Origin: Natronohydrobacter thiooxidans
GTDB taxonomy: Bacteria; Pseudomonadota; Alphaproteobacteria; Rhodobacterales; Rhodobacteraceae
Assembly (NCBI RefSeq): GCF_001884735.1
Contig: NZ_MJAP01000003.1
Span: forward strand, 124,001-188,000
DNA length: 64,000 nucleotides
Reading direction: 5' to 3'
Below the pieces are notes generated by a model, which saw only the letters and a program-made list of their open reading frames with translations, had not been told where the DNA came from and searched no databases. Shown piece after piece: positions 56,043 to 64,000 of this stretch. Position 1 is the first letter of the stretch. Every line of letters begins with the position of its first letter. A program made the position numbers and the translations under genes.

Positions 56043-56721
56043 GGGTGAGCCTTGTGCGCATGACGCGCCCCAACGCCTCTGCCGTGGGCCGTGCGCCCAG
56101 CAGATCGAAGAGCGGGTCCAGCGCGGCATGATCCGCCACATAGTCATCGTGGCGCAGCAGCACGGCACGCGCAGGATGCGCGGCAACATGGGCCTGAAAG
56201 ACGGATTCGGCAGAGCGGATCATCGCCCTGACCTGCTGCTGGTCATGCTTTCGCCACCAGGATGACCGGCACACGGCCTCGGGATCGCGCGTGTTGAACA
56301 CCAGCCGCGCCTTGGGGAAACCGTCCTGAAGGAAAGCCAGATAGGCTTTGAAAAGATCAGGATCGGCAATCGTGCGGATTTCCTTGAACCCGCTGACGCG
56401 AATACCGGGCTCCGGGCGCAGGATCTGGCGCGAAAACAGCTTGCACAGGGCTGCGCGATAGGCCGCAGCATCAATATCCTCGGCCCCGAACCAGGGATGC
56501 GTGGCGTCGGAGATTGTCCCCTCGCGCTGCATGCAGGCAATATCCGGGCTTGTCGCAATGGCCCGCCAGCTTTTGAACAGACCAAAGAGCGCATTGTTGT
56601 TCTCGCCGCGAATCTGATAGCCGGGAATCGCATTCAGCAGATTCTGCAGCAAGGTCGAGCCCGAACGCCCATAGGTCACGACGAAAACATAGCCCTCTTC
56701 CGGATGATCGAATCTTGCCAT
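56032..56721 (-). CDS. Sulfotransferase family protein
   Basis: 229 aa. The 5'-phosphosulfate loop TYGRSGSTLLQNLLN (16-30) and 3'-phosphate region LVFNTRDPEAVCRSSWW mark a PAPS-dependent sulfotransferase. It likely sulfates a glycan made by the downstream, overlapping glycosyltransferase gene. Substrate is unproven. Confidence 0.85.
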   Translation of the reverse strand: MARFDHPEEGYVFVVTYGRSGSTLLQNLLNAIPGYQIRGENNNALFGLFKSWRAIATSPDIACMQREGTISDATHPWFGAEDIDAAAYRAALCKLFSRQILRPEPGIRVSGFKEIRTIADPDLFKAYLAFLQDGFPKARLVFNTRDPEAVCRSSWWRKHDQQQVRAMIRSAESVFQAHVAAHPARAVLLRHDDYVADHAALDPLFDLLGARPTAEALGRVMRTRLTHAT

Positions 56722-56864
56722 TGCCGCGCGCCTCGCTGGTTCTCCTCTGCTCCCTTGTCGCGCAGTGAGATTAACGAGAGGTTTATCGCGCCGGGCCGGT
56801 CCTATTAGCGATTTGGCAATCTGTCAGCGCTAGGGTGGCGCCGGGGAATCGAAAGGGCAGATGG

Positions 56865-58025
56865 ATGCCGGATCAGGCCAGACCCTTGCCGGAGCGTGAT
56901 CTGACTTGGCACCGCAGGCAGGCGGCGCTGCTGGACCGACCCGGGCTGGAGAAGGCGCTCCGGCAGCGCGTCAAGCGCGGCGATTTTCGCGCGGCGGTGG
57001 TCTATCTGAGCCGCATGATGGCGGATGCGCCCGATCCCGCGACCGCGCTGATGCAGGCGCAGATGCAGATGCGCTGCCGGGCCTATCGCGAGGCGCTGTG
57101 TCAGTTGCAGGAACCCCTGCTTCGTTGGCCGGGGGATCTGGCCTTGCGACGCATGCAGGCGGAACTCGCCATGCTGGCCAGGGACTATTCTCTGGCAGGA
57201 CAGGTCTGGCAGATCCTGCTCGACCAGCACCGGGTTCAGGGACCCTATGCGATCCTGCGCCGATTGGCCTGCCTGCGCCTGTGCGGGCAGCATGACGCGG
57301 CACAGGCGTTGATTGAGAGACAGGCTGAAAGATTGCGCAAGCACATGGCCCGTGCAGGCGTCCAGATGCTGCGCAAACCGCGCCCCACGCTCGCTGCGGG
57401 GCTCTACATCATCTGTGGCAATAACGGCACCGGCAAATCAACCCTCGGGCAGTTCCTGCAGGCGATGGGCTATGCGATCATCGATGCCGATACCGAAATC
57501 GCCAGTTTCTGTCTGGGGCGGCGGTTCAGCGACGTTCGCTATGACCTGCTGCGCGCCTTCCCTCAGGCCGAAGCCGATATCCGCTGGCTTTGGCCAGAGA
57601 TACGGGCGCGCGCGTGCTTTGCGGCGGCGCGCAGGAAAAAAGCCGCGGTCTTTGTCATTGGCGGTTTCGGTGCGGCGCTGGCGCCCTATCGTCATGCCTT
57701 CCGGCAGGCGTTCCACCTGACCGCGCCGGACCGGGTGATCGCGGATCGACTGGCCGCGCGCAATTCGATCGGCCACAAGCCCGGCTCGGCCGGATTCGAC
57801 GCCGCCCTGCGCCGCAACCGCCGCGAACAGCGCCCGGATCATGACGCGATCATCCTGTCCTCGGACCGGCCGACATGGGCGATTTGTGCAGATTTGCTTG
57901 CCGCCATCGAAGGCGAAAGGCCACCGACCGACAATCTGTTGCAGGCAACATGGCCGATTTGCAACGTCCCTGACCAGACTTTGCCTCCCCTTCGCCACCA
58001 CGGCCAGGGGCGCTCCGCAAATTAG
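56865..58025 (+). CDS. TPR-like protein with C-terminal P-loop kinase domain
   Basis: 386 aa from ATG 56865 (AAGGG upstream). Residues 25-165 are helical, with repeat-like spacing (RDFRAAVVYLSRMMADAP-like units), perhaps TPR. Residues 185-330 form a small P-loop kinase: Walker A CGNNGTGKSTL, then IIDADTEIASF like shikimate or dephospho-CoA kinases. Divergent from the sulfotransferase. Substrate unknown; a role in the same surface-glycan locus is possible. Confidence 0.55.
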   Translation: MPDQARPLPERDLTWHRRQAALLDRPGLEKALRQRVKRGDFRAAVVYLSRMMADAPDPATALMQAQMQMRCRAYREALCQLQEPLLRWPGDLALRRMQAELAMLARDYSLAGQVWQILLDQHRVQGPYAILRRLACLRLCGQHDAAQALIERQAERLRKHMARAGVQMLRKPRPTLAAGLYIICGNNGTGKSTLGQFLQAMGYAIIDADTEIASFCLGRRFSDVRYDLLRAFPQAEADIRWLWPEIRARACFAAARRKKAAVFVIGGFGAALAPYRHAFRQAFHLTAPDRVIADRLAARNSIGHKPGSAGFDAALRRNRREQRPDHDAIILSSDRPTWAICADLLAAIEGERPPTDNLLQATWPICNVPDQTLPPLRHHGQGRSAN

Positions 58026-58072
58026 CCTGCGGCCTGTAACCTGCGCGGCGCGCGCCGCGCGATCACCGCTGC

Positions 58073-59032
58073 TCAGGCCGCAAGTCCCTTGGAGCCCATA
58101 TCGAGGAATTTCTGCCGCCGCGCCTTGCGCAGGGCATCCGGGCTCGTGCCGTCCAGTTCCGCCAGCATCGCCCCCAGCGCCGCACCGACCGCCTTGATCA
58201 TCACCGCAGGGTCACGCTGCGCCCCGCCCAGCGGCTCGGGGATGATCCGGTCGATCACCTCCAGTTTCTTCAGATCCTGCGCTGTCAGGCGCAGTGCCTC
58301 GGCGGCTTCGCGCATCTTCTCGGCATCCTTCCACAGGATCGAGGCACAGCCCTCGGGCGAGATCACCGAATAGACCGAATGCTCCAGCATCGCGATCCGG
58401 TTCGCCGTGGCAAAAGCCACCGCCCCGCCCGAGCCGCCCTCGCCAATAATGACCGAAAGCAGCGGGACACCAAGGCTGAGGCATTTCTGTGTGCAACGCG
58501 CGATGGCCTCGGCCTGCCCGCGCTCTTCCGCGCCCTTTCCCGGATAAGCGCCGGGCGTATCCACCAGCGTGATCACCGGCAGGCCGAAGCGGTCGGCCAT
58601 TTCCATCAGCCGGATCGCCTTGCGATAGCCTTCAGGCCGCGCCATGCCGAAATTGCGCCGCAGGCGCGATTGCGTGTCATGGCCCTTTTCCTGACCGATC
58701 ACCATGACCGACCGGTCCCGCAGCCGCCCCAACCCCCCGATGACGGCCTCATCCTCGGCAAAGCCGCGATCCCCGGCCAGCGGTGTGAATTCGTCAAACA
58801 GCGCCGAAATATAATCGCGGCAATGCGGGCGGTCGGGATGGCGTGCCACCTGACATTTCCGCCACGGCGACAAATTGCGATACAGATCGACCAGCATCTT
58901 CTGCGCTTTCGCATCCAGCGCAGAGGCTTCCTTTTCGACATCCATATCCGGGTTGGCCGCGCCCATCGCGCGCAACTCTGCCGCCTTGCCTTCGATCTCG
59001 GCCAAGGGCTTTTCGAATTCGAGATAGTTCAT
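58073..59032 (-). CDS. accA: Acetyl-CoA carboxylase carboxyltransferase subunit alpha
   Basis: 319 aa from ATG 59032, the normal AccA length. [13 protein letters not shown] at the start, [35 protein letters not shown] and IGEGGSGGA are invariant family stretches. It joins AccD in making malonyl-CoA. The longer frame to 59383 does not look coding. Confidence 0.97.
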   Translation of the reverse strand: MNYLEFEKPLAEIEGKAAELRAMGAANPDMDVEKEASALDAKAQKMLVDLYRNLSPWRKCQVARHPDRPHCRDYISALFDEFTPLAGDRGFAEDEAVIGGLGRLRDRSVMVIGQEKGHDTQSRLRRNFGMARPEGYRKAIRLMEMADRFGLPVITLVDTPGAYPGKGAEERGQAEAIARCTQKCLSLGVPLLSVIIGEGGSGGAVAFATANRIAMLEHSVYSVISPEGCASILWKDAEKMREAAEALRLTAQDLKKLEVIDRIIPEPLGGAQRDPAVMIKAVGAALGAMLAELDGTSPDALRKARRQKFLDMGSKGLAA

Positions 59033-59243
59033 CAGGACGCTCCCTCGGTACTTGCAGGGGCTTATGCGCGAGGACGGGCCAATTTGCAATCGGGTCAGGC
59101 GCGGGACCGGGCACTGGTCTGCCGATGGACCCGATTCTGACCATCGCGCGAAAAACCGGTCGAGGTTCCGTCGCGCACTTTCGCTGACCACACAGGGCGC
59201 GCGGTCGGGGCTGTTGCCTGGCCTGAGGCGATTGCGGATGCGG

Positions 59244-61040
59244 TCAGGGCGACTTCGCGTGCGCGCTATCCTTGAACTGCAGCGCATGCAGCCGGGCATA
59301 GACCCCGCCCTGCGCCAGAAGCGCGTCATGGCTGCCCTGCTCGACCACAGTGCCGTGATCCATGACGATGATCTGATCGGCATTGCGCACGGTGGACAGC
59401 CGATGCGCGATCACCAGTGTCGTGCGACCCTTTGCGAGCTTCTCCAGCGCATCCTGCACCACGGATTCGGATTTCGCATCGAGCGCGCTTGTGGCTTCAT
59501 CCAGCAGCAGAATCGGCGCATCGCGCAACAGCGCGCGCGCAATCGCAACCCGCTGGCGCTGGCCACCCGAGAGCGCCGATCCGCGCGGCCCGGCCAGACT
59601 GTCCAGCCCGTCAGACAGAAGCGGCAGGAAATCATCGACATGCGCCGCGTGCAGGGCCGCCTGCAACGCCTCGGGCGTGACATTCTCGGCCCCCATCAGG
59701 ATATTGTCGCGGATCGATTCATCAAACAGCGCCGTATCCTGACTGACCACGGCAAAAAGGCCGCGCAGCGCGCCCAGATCCATCGCGCGCACATCCTGCC
59801 CGCCGATCAGCACGCTACCTGCATTGACATCCGCAAGCCGCGTCAGCAAGCCGAACACGGTCGTCTTGCCTGCGCCCGATGGGCCCACGATGGCCGTCGT
59901 CTTGCCCGCCGGGGCGATGAAGCTCAGATTGCGCAACACCGGCTCGCTGCCATAGGCGAAATCCACATTGCGCAATTCGACACTGGCCTGATCGCGCGCG
60001 GGTACAGGCGCATGCGGAGGGGCCGGATTGGTCACTTTTGCCTGCACCTGCAACAGCGCATGCGTGCGTTCCAACGAGGCCAGAACTGCCTGCCATTCCG
60101 CGGTCAGGGCCGTAAACCGGCGCATCGGGTCAAAAAGCAGCCCCAGCGCGGTGAAAAAGGACATGAACTGCCCCACGGTGCGCGTGCCTTCTATGATCTG
60201 GAAGCCGCCATAGATCAGCACCAGCGCGAACCCGATCGCGGCGCCGAAATCCATCACCGTGGGCACAGCGGCATGGCCAATCGCCGCGCGCGTTGCCTTC
60301 TGCACATAGCGGCGGGTGATGTCGCGGAAGCGGCCCACTTCGCGCGCTTCGGTTCCGGTCAGTTGCAAGGTGGCGATGCCGTGAAACGCCTCGTCCAGCC
60401 GGTTCGAACTTTGCGCGGCCGCAACCCGCGCATCGCGACTGCGCCGCCGGATCAGCCGCTGGATCGCCAGAAGCGGCAGCGCAAGTGTCGGAATGCCGAC
60501 CATCGCCACCAGCGTCCATTGCCAGTCGGTCCAGAGCGCGACCCCGAACAGCACGATCACAGCCGCCCCGTCGCGCCCTACCCCGGTAATCAACCCGGTA
60601 AAGACGCGCCGCAGCGCCTCGGAATCGCCACGCACCCGCTCGATCAGCACACCCGGCGCGTTCAGTTTGAAAAACCCCTGATCAAGCCGTGTCAGATGCG
60701 CCAGAAGCATGGTCTGCAGATCGGCTGTCGCGGATTCCGCCTGCCAGACCATCAGCGCCTTGTGGCCCAGCCGCGCCAGACCGCGGCCGAAAAACACCCC
60801 CGCCATGGCGAGCGCTACCAGATAGACCCGCGCGCTTTCGCCCTCGATAAAGACCTGATCGAACATCGGCTGCACGAGATAGCTGAAGGCGCCCAGCATC
60901 AGCGCCTCGATGATCATCAGCACCACTGCCAGCCAAATGAACTTCATCCGGTGGCGCACGAAACCGTCCCAAAGCCAACGCGCAACGATCCGGTCGTTGC
61001 GCGTCAGGGTCTTGCGTTGGGTCTGTGTGTTATCCGACAA
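59244..61040 (-). CDS. ABC transporter, MsbA/exporter type (fused permease-ATPase)
   Basis: 598 aa half-transporter acting as a dimer. Six membrane segments lie in residues 30-310. The nucleotide-binding domain has Walker [11 protein letters not shown], signature LSGGQRQRV, Walker [13 protein letters not shown] and the H-loop AHRLSTVR. The frame begins at TTG 61040, a rare start; the first in-frame ATG would cut into the first helix. Lipid or lipid A export is the commonest role of this subgroup. Confidence 0.88.
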   Translation of the reverse strand: MSDNTQTQRKTLTRNDRIVARWLWDGFVRHRMKFIWLAVVLMIIEALMLGAFSYLVQPMFDQVFIEGESARVYLVALAMAGVFFGRGLARLGHKALMVWQAESATADLQTMLLAHLTRLDQGFFKLNAPGVLIERVRGDSEALRRVFTGLITGVGRDGAAVIVLFGVALWTDWQWTLVAMVGIPTLALPLLAIQRLIRRRSRDARVAAAQSSNRLDEAFHGIATLQLTGTEAREVGRFRDITRRYVQKATRAAIGHAAVPTVMDFGAAIGFALVLIYGGFQIIEGTRTVGQFMSFFTALGLLFDPMRRFTALTAEWQAVLASLERTHALLQVQAKVTNPAPPHAPVPARDQASVELRNVDFAYGSEPVLRNLSFIAPAGKTTAIVGPSGAGKTTVFGLLTRLADVNAGSVLIGGQDVRAMDLGALRGLFAVVSQDTALFDESIRDNILMGAENVTPEALQAALHAAHVDDFLPLLSDGLDSLAGPRGSALSGGQRQRVAIARALLRDAPILLLDEATSALDAKSESVVQDALEKLAKGRTTLVIAHRLSTVRNADQIIVMDHGTVVEQGSHDALLAQGGVYARLHALQFKDSAHAKSP

Positions 61041-61111
61041 AACTGGTCCATACGGCCTTGCATCCTGAGGCGTGACTTACCGGGTTTGGCTGGTCAGTGA
61101 AAGCCCGCAAA

Positions 61112-61531
61112 TCAGGGGGCTAACTGGATCAGGATACCGGCCTGTCCGCCACTCTGATGCACATTGGCATGCGCGCCGTTGCCGTATTGCAGGATCACCT
61201 GCCCGTTATTGCCGCCTTTCTGAGTGAGATTGGCACTATGCCCCTGCCCGCGCTGGCGGATGATGCCCTGATTGCCGCCGCCCGACTGGTGGACGCGGGC
61301 AGCATGGTTGCGCCCCACCTGCCGCACATCTGCACCGGCGCGGATATCGCGGTGAATGGAATAGAGCGTGATCGCGGTGTTCAGGGCGCGGGCCTCATCG
61401 GCGTTCCGGGCATTGATCGAAAGTGACAATGTTTTCGCATCGAGAGCGGCAGCGGGCAGGGAAAGCGTGAGCACAAGGGCCGCAAGCGCTGAGAAACGGG
61501 CGGGCCTGGTCGTGGCGGTGACGCGGAACAT
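61112..61531 (-). CDS. Curlin-type amyloid subunit (CsgB-like)
   Basis: 139 aa with a signal peptide (cleaved near PAAA). The C-terminal half has four curlin-type repeats built around x-V-x-Q-x-G-x-x-N (VRQVGRNHA, HQSGGGNQG, LTQKGGNNG, LQYGNGAHA). These stack as a beta-helix amyloid. AAGGA precedes the ATG. Downstream of csgH in the same direction. Confidence 0.75.
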   Translation of the reverse strand: MFRVTATTRPARFSALAALVLTLSLPAAALDAKTLSLSINARNADEARALNTAITLYSIHRDIRAGADVRQVGRNHAARVHQSGGGNQGIIRQRGQGHSANLTQKGGNNGQVILQYGNGAHANVHQSGGQAGILIQLAP

Positions 61532-61579
61532 GGCAGTATTCCTTTCTGAAAGCGTGGGGTGAAAGTGAGAGCGGCCCCT

Positions 61580-61963
61580 CTACAAGGCCGCAGAGCGGCA
61601 GGTTCTGGTCTGGCCATTGGCCTTGACCGTCAGTTCGGCATTGAAATCGCGCGCCCGGCCCGAGAAGCTGGCCTGACCGAGCGTGCTGCGTTCACCCGCC
61701 TTGAGGTCGAACTCGCCGCCCTGACGGATTGTGGACCGGCCCGCAGCGCTGCGCTGGTCGATATTCAGCTCGTAAGTGCCACGCATGGCCTGACGCGCCT
61801 TGGCTTCCGCAGCGATCGTCACCTGACGGTTGGTCTCGGTCAGGCGCAGCTCGCAGACCAGAGCTTCGCTGGCGGATGCATCGTTTTGCGAAGTGGCAAG
61901 GCTGGCGGTGCAGGCCGCACCGGTAATGACAAGGGCAGCAATCGTGTAAGTCATCGCGGACAT
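61580..61963 (-). CDS. csgH: Curli assembly chaperone/inhibitor CsgH
   Basis: 127 aa with an N-terminal signal and a beta-sandwich-like body (VCELRLTETNRQVTIAAEAK, GTYELNIDQRSAAG, FDLKAGERSTLG). Two Cys (VCELR and RTCRS) probably form the conserved disulfide. In alphaproteobacteria, CsgH holds curli subunits soluble in the periplasm. It sits between two curlin-like genes, as expected. AGGAG precedes the ATG. Confidence 0.8.
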   Translation of the reverse strand: MSAMTYTIAALVITGAACTASLATSQNDASASEALVCELRLTETNRQVTIAAEAKARQAMRGTYELNIDQRSAAGRSTIRQGGEFDLKAGERSTLGQASFSGRARDFNAELTVKANGQTRTCRSAAL

Positions 61964-62024
61964 GAGAAGGCTCCTTTCTCGGGATTGTCGCCGGGAGCGG
62001 TTGCTCCCGGCAAAAAAGGCGGGA

Positions 62025-62468
62025 TCAGTCCTGGATGATCAGGACCACATTGCCGTTGCCGTGCTGCGTGGTGTTGGCGGTGTTGCCATTGCCGGTCTGG
62101 ATAACCCCGACCGCATTGCGGCTTCCGGTCTGGGTCACGGTCGCGTCATTGCGGCAGCCGACCTGCGAGACGCCGACGATATTGCGCCGACCGCTCTGAG
62201 CAGTGTCCGCCACATTGTTGCAGCCGACCTGGCCCACGACAACGCGGTTGCGCGCACCGTCCTGCGTGTTCAGCGACAGATTGCTGCGACCGCTTTGCGT
62301 GACCGAAACACGCTGGCGGTGGCCGGTCTGTGCGACAGCGGCCCCGTTGTCACGCCCCCACTGATTGACCTGGACCCGGTTCGATCCGGCATCCGCGGGC
62401 AGAGAAACAAGGGTCACAACAAGCGCGAGTGCCGTACCGGTCAAGGTGCTGGGAAGAGAAAAGGTCAT
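62025..62468 (-). CDS. Curlin-type amyloid subunit (CsgA-like) with paired cysteines
   Basis: 147 aa with a signal peptide (cleaved near ADA). From residue 30 on it is five or so repeats of the Q-x-G-x-x-N curlin type (NQWGRDNG, TQSGRSN, GQVGCNN, SQVGCRND, IQTGNGN). Two repeats carry Cys at the same place (VGCNN and VGCRN), unusual for curlins, which normally lack Cys. CAGGAG precedes the ATG. Secretion genes csgG/E/F are not in the window. Confidence 0.75.
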   Translation of the reverse strand: MTFSLPSTLTGTALALVVTLVSLPADAGSNRVQVNQWGRDNGAAVAQTGHRQRVSVTQSGRSNLSLNTQDGARNRVVVGQVGCNNVADTAQSGRRNIVGVSQVGCRNDATVTQTGSRNAVGVIQTGNGNTANTTQHGNGNVVLIIQD

Positions 62469-62786
62469 ATCAGGAACTCCTGTTGATCTGGTTGGTATGT
62501 GATGTCGGGACTGTCCCGATGGTGGTGCATGTGGTGTGTGGTGTGATGCGGGTGATCCGCAGAGCCAACCTGCTGCCGGTCTGTTCGGCCAAGCAATATC
62601 AGGGCACCGCTACGCGATTGCAGGGCGCGTGTTATCGGATATCAAAGCCGGATCTATGCCTCGCCGGATGAAGAAAAATGCAAATATTTCAATTGAATGA
62701 ACGAACACACCATGGAATGCAGAAAGGGCGCGTGCCAATGACACGCGCCCTTGAGGGCAGCTCGCTAATGTCGCGAACCCTGCAGC
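62469..62786. other. 318-bp gene-free gap upstream of the curli genes
   Basis: No gene that I can support. It holds a perfect inverted repeat TCGGGAC-T-GTCCCGA (62505-62519) 37 nt before the csgA-like start, a T/G-rich stretch, an A/T-rich tract at 62668-62703 with the palindrome TTCAATTGAA (62688-62697), and the hairpin at 62724-62752. These suit a regulated promoter for the curli genes. Confidence 0.5.
62724..62752 (-). terminator. Hairpin after the TPR gene
   Basis: AAGGGCGCGTG (62724-62734) and CACGCGCCCTT (62742-62752) with a 7-nt loop; TTTCT follows on the minus strand. It lies 34 nt past the stop of the TPR gene. Confidence 0.65.
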
Positions 62787-64000
62787 CTAGCGCGCCGCGT
62801 TCAGCCCCTGCCGGGTCTCGGCCGTCGCCAGTTGGGCATGCAACCGCTCGAATTCTGCGCGCGCAGTCGGGCGCTGGCCGGTATTGAGATAGGCATAGGC
62901 CCGCAGGATCGCCAGATCGCGACGCAACGAGCCGCTGAGCCGCTCCAGCGCATCGAAATACCCGATCGCCTGACGGTAATCCCCCGCGCGGTAAGCTCTC
63001 ACCCCGCGTTGATCCAGCACAATGGTCTCGATTTCCTTGTGCTGCGCGTCGCTCAGACGCACCTGCGCGGCGGTTGCGGCGCCTTGCTCGGTCATATTCA
63101 TCGCCAGATAGGCCAGCGCCATCCCGAAATATGCATCACGCCGCACATTCGCACCCAGCGAATCGCCTGCCTGCGCAGCCGCCTGAAAACCCGTCAGCGC
63201 CTCGGTGGGGCGCTGGTGACTGAAGGCGCACCATGAGCGCTCATAGAGCAGATCCAGCGAGCGCGGCGATTGCGAGGCTGCCAGACAGCGCGCATATTGC
63301 TCCTGCTCCTTCAGACGCCGCGCTTCTGCGACCCGGCCATCGCCGCGCAGGGGCAAAGCGCCGCGCACAGGGCTGGCGGGCGCTGCGGCAACCGGCGCCG
63401 GGGCCGGAACAATCGCAGGCGCAGGTGCCGCCGCCGGGGCCGGTCGCGCTGGCGCTGCGGCGGCGGTGCTGGTGGCGGGGGCTGTACCGCCGCCAAGCAG
63501 CCGCGCTGCAAGCTGGTCAAGCTGCCCTTTCGCGCCCGGATTGGCACGATGCGCCACGCCGAAAAGATCGCGCAATTCCGCCTGCGACGCGATGACCGAG
63601 GATTTCTCCAATGTGGTCTGCATCTGGCTGTAGCTCGGGCAGGACTGCACGGTATTGCGATAGGTCGTCAGCGCATGTCCGTTCTGCCCGGACAGGATAT
63701 ACATATCCGCAAGCAGCCAGGCATTGTTGATCCGGTCGCAACTCATCAGCTGCGGCGCACCCCGTGCAATCGAAATGGCTCTGGTCGCGTCCCGCGCGGA
63801 AACGGCAGCGCTGAAATTGTCCTGCGCCTCATTGGTCTCAAGCACCCGCAGCATGTCGGAGGGGGGTGTCCAGCCCGCAACGCGCCCCCGCCCCTGCTCG
63901 ATCGCCTGCCGGGCAGCCGCATAGTCGCGCCGCTCGATCAGGCGCCATATCGCCCCTTCATCGACACCCACAGTCGTCTCGACCGCCAGTAGCTCACTCA
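62787..64000 (-). CDS. TPR-repeat protein (5' end outside window)
   Basis: The frame is open to the right edge, with at least 404 residues; a GTG at 63971 is internal to an open frame and need not be the start. Two helical repeat regions (about 1-155 and 220-394), e.g. RAYRAGDYRQAIGYFDALERL and RSWCAFSHQRPTEALTGFQAAA, are joined by a Pro/Ala-rich linker of about 50 residues. TPR proteins of this kind are common beside exopolysaccharide or cellulose genes; here it precedes the curli genes. Function unknown. Confidence 0.65.
   Translation of the reverse strand, partial: SELLAVETTVGVDEGAIWRLIERRDYAAARQAIEQGRGRVAGWTPPSDMLRVLETNEAQDNFSAAVSARDATRAISIARGAPQLMSCDRINNAWLLADMYILSGQNGHALTTYRNTVQSCPSYSQMQTTLEKSSVIASQAELRDLFGVAHRANPGAKGQLDQLAARLLGGGTAPATSTAAAAPARPAPAAAPAPAIVPAPAPVAAAPASPVRGALPLRGDGRVAEARRLKEQEQYARCLAASQSPRSLDLLYERSWCAFSHQRPTEALTGFQAAAQAGDSLGANVRRDAYFGMALAYLAMNMTEQGAATAAQVRLSDAQHKEIETIVLDQRGVRAYRAGDYRQAIGYFDALERLSGSLRRDLAILRAYAYLNTGQRPTARAEFERLHAQLATAETRQGLNAAR

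Overview
The window is high-GC alphaproteobacterial chromosome, most likely Rhodobacterales (Rhodobacteraceae/Roseobacter group). The reasons are a complete Paracoccus-type sox thiosulfate-oxidation cluster, a hom-glpX-recJ run, alphaproteobacterial curli genes with csgH, and the carboxyspermidine route to spermidine. Everything here was read by eye; no database search was run.

Layout. 1-5861: amidoligase/cyclotransferase-like pair, rarD, murD, a GntP-type permease and a LacI-type repressor. 5994-6070: tRNA-Arg(CCT). 6024-19251: a 13.2-kb integrative element inserted in the 3' end of that tRNA gene. It is bounded by a 48-bp exact direct repeat and carries, in order, a winged-helix replication-initiator-like gene with internal iteron-like repeats, an unusual 7-bp-periodic repeat array, a stem-loop, a MobC-like gene, hipBA, an AT-rich cargo block, higBA, a repressor/xis/int control end and attR. 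19489-19563: tRNA-Glu(TTC). 19652-26653: recJ, glpX, hom, an SBF-family symporter and an acyl-CoA ligase. 26927-32067: a tight polyamine operon (speA, carboxyspermidine dehydrogenase, nspC, speB). 32498-34915: gyrB. 34972-47321: soxT-soxR-soxS divergent from soxVWXYZABCDEF. 47554-51724: fused MFS/spermidine-synthase-like protein, an EamA transporter, and a split mnmD/mnmC pair. 51711-58025: a giant glycosyltransferase-like protein, a sulfotransferase and a P-loop protein. 58073-64000: accA, an ABC exporter, three curli-type genes and a partial TPR protein.

How the parts work together. The sox block encodes the whole periplasmic multi-enzyme thiosulfate oxidation system, including SoxCD, so sulfane sulfur should go fully to sulfate. 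Two matching operator-like inverted repeats lie in the soxS-soxV and soxW-soxX gaps. The speA operon converts arginine to putrescine through agmatine and then to spermidine through carboxyspermidine, using aspartate semialdehyde.

The most novel-looking part is the cargo of the integrative element (9855-15664). It encodes a protein with two GHKL ATPase modules (one MORC/Hsp90-like, one histidine-kinase-like), a receiver-domain protein with a C-terminal zinc ribbon, an unrecognised 229-aa protein, and a convergent gamma-type N6-adenine DNA methyltransferase. This looks like an undescribed, restriction-like or signalling-type defence module. In this genome the ATPase gene carries a single in-frame TGA.
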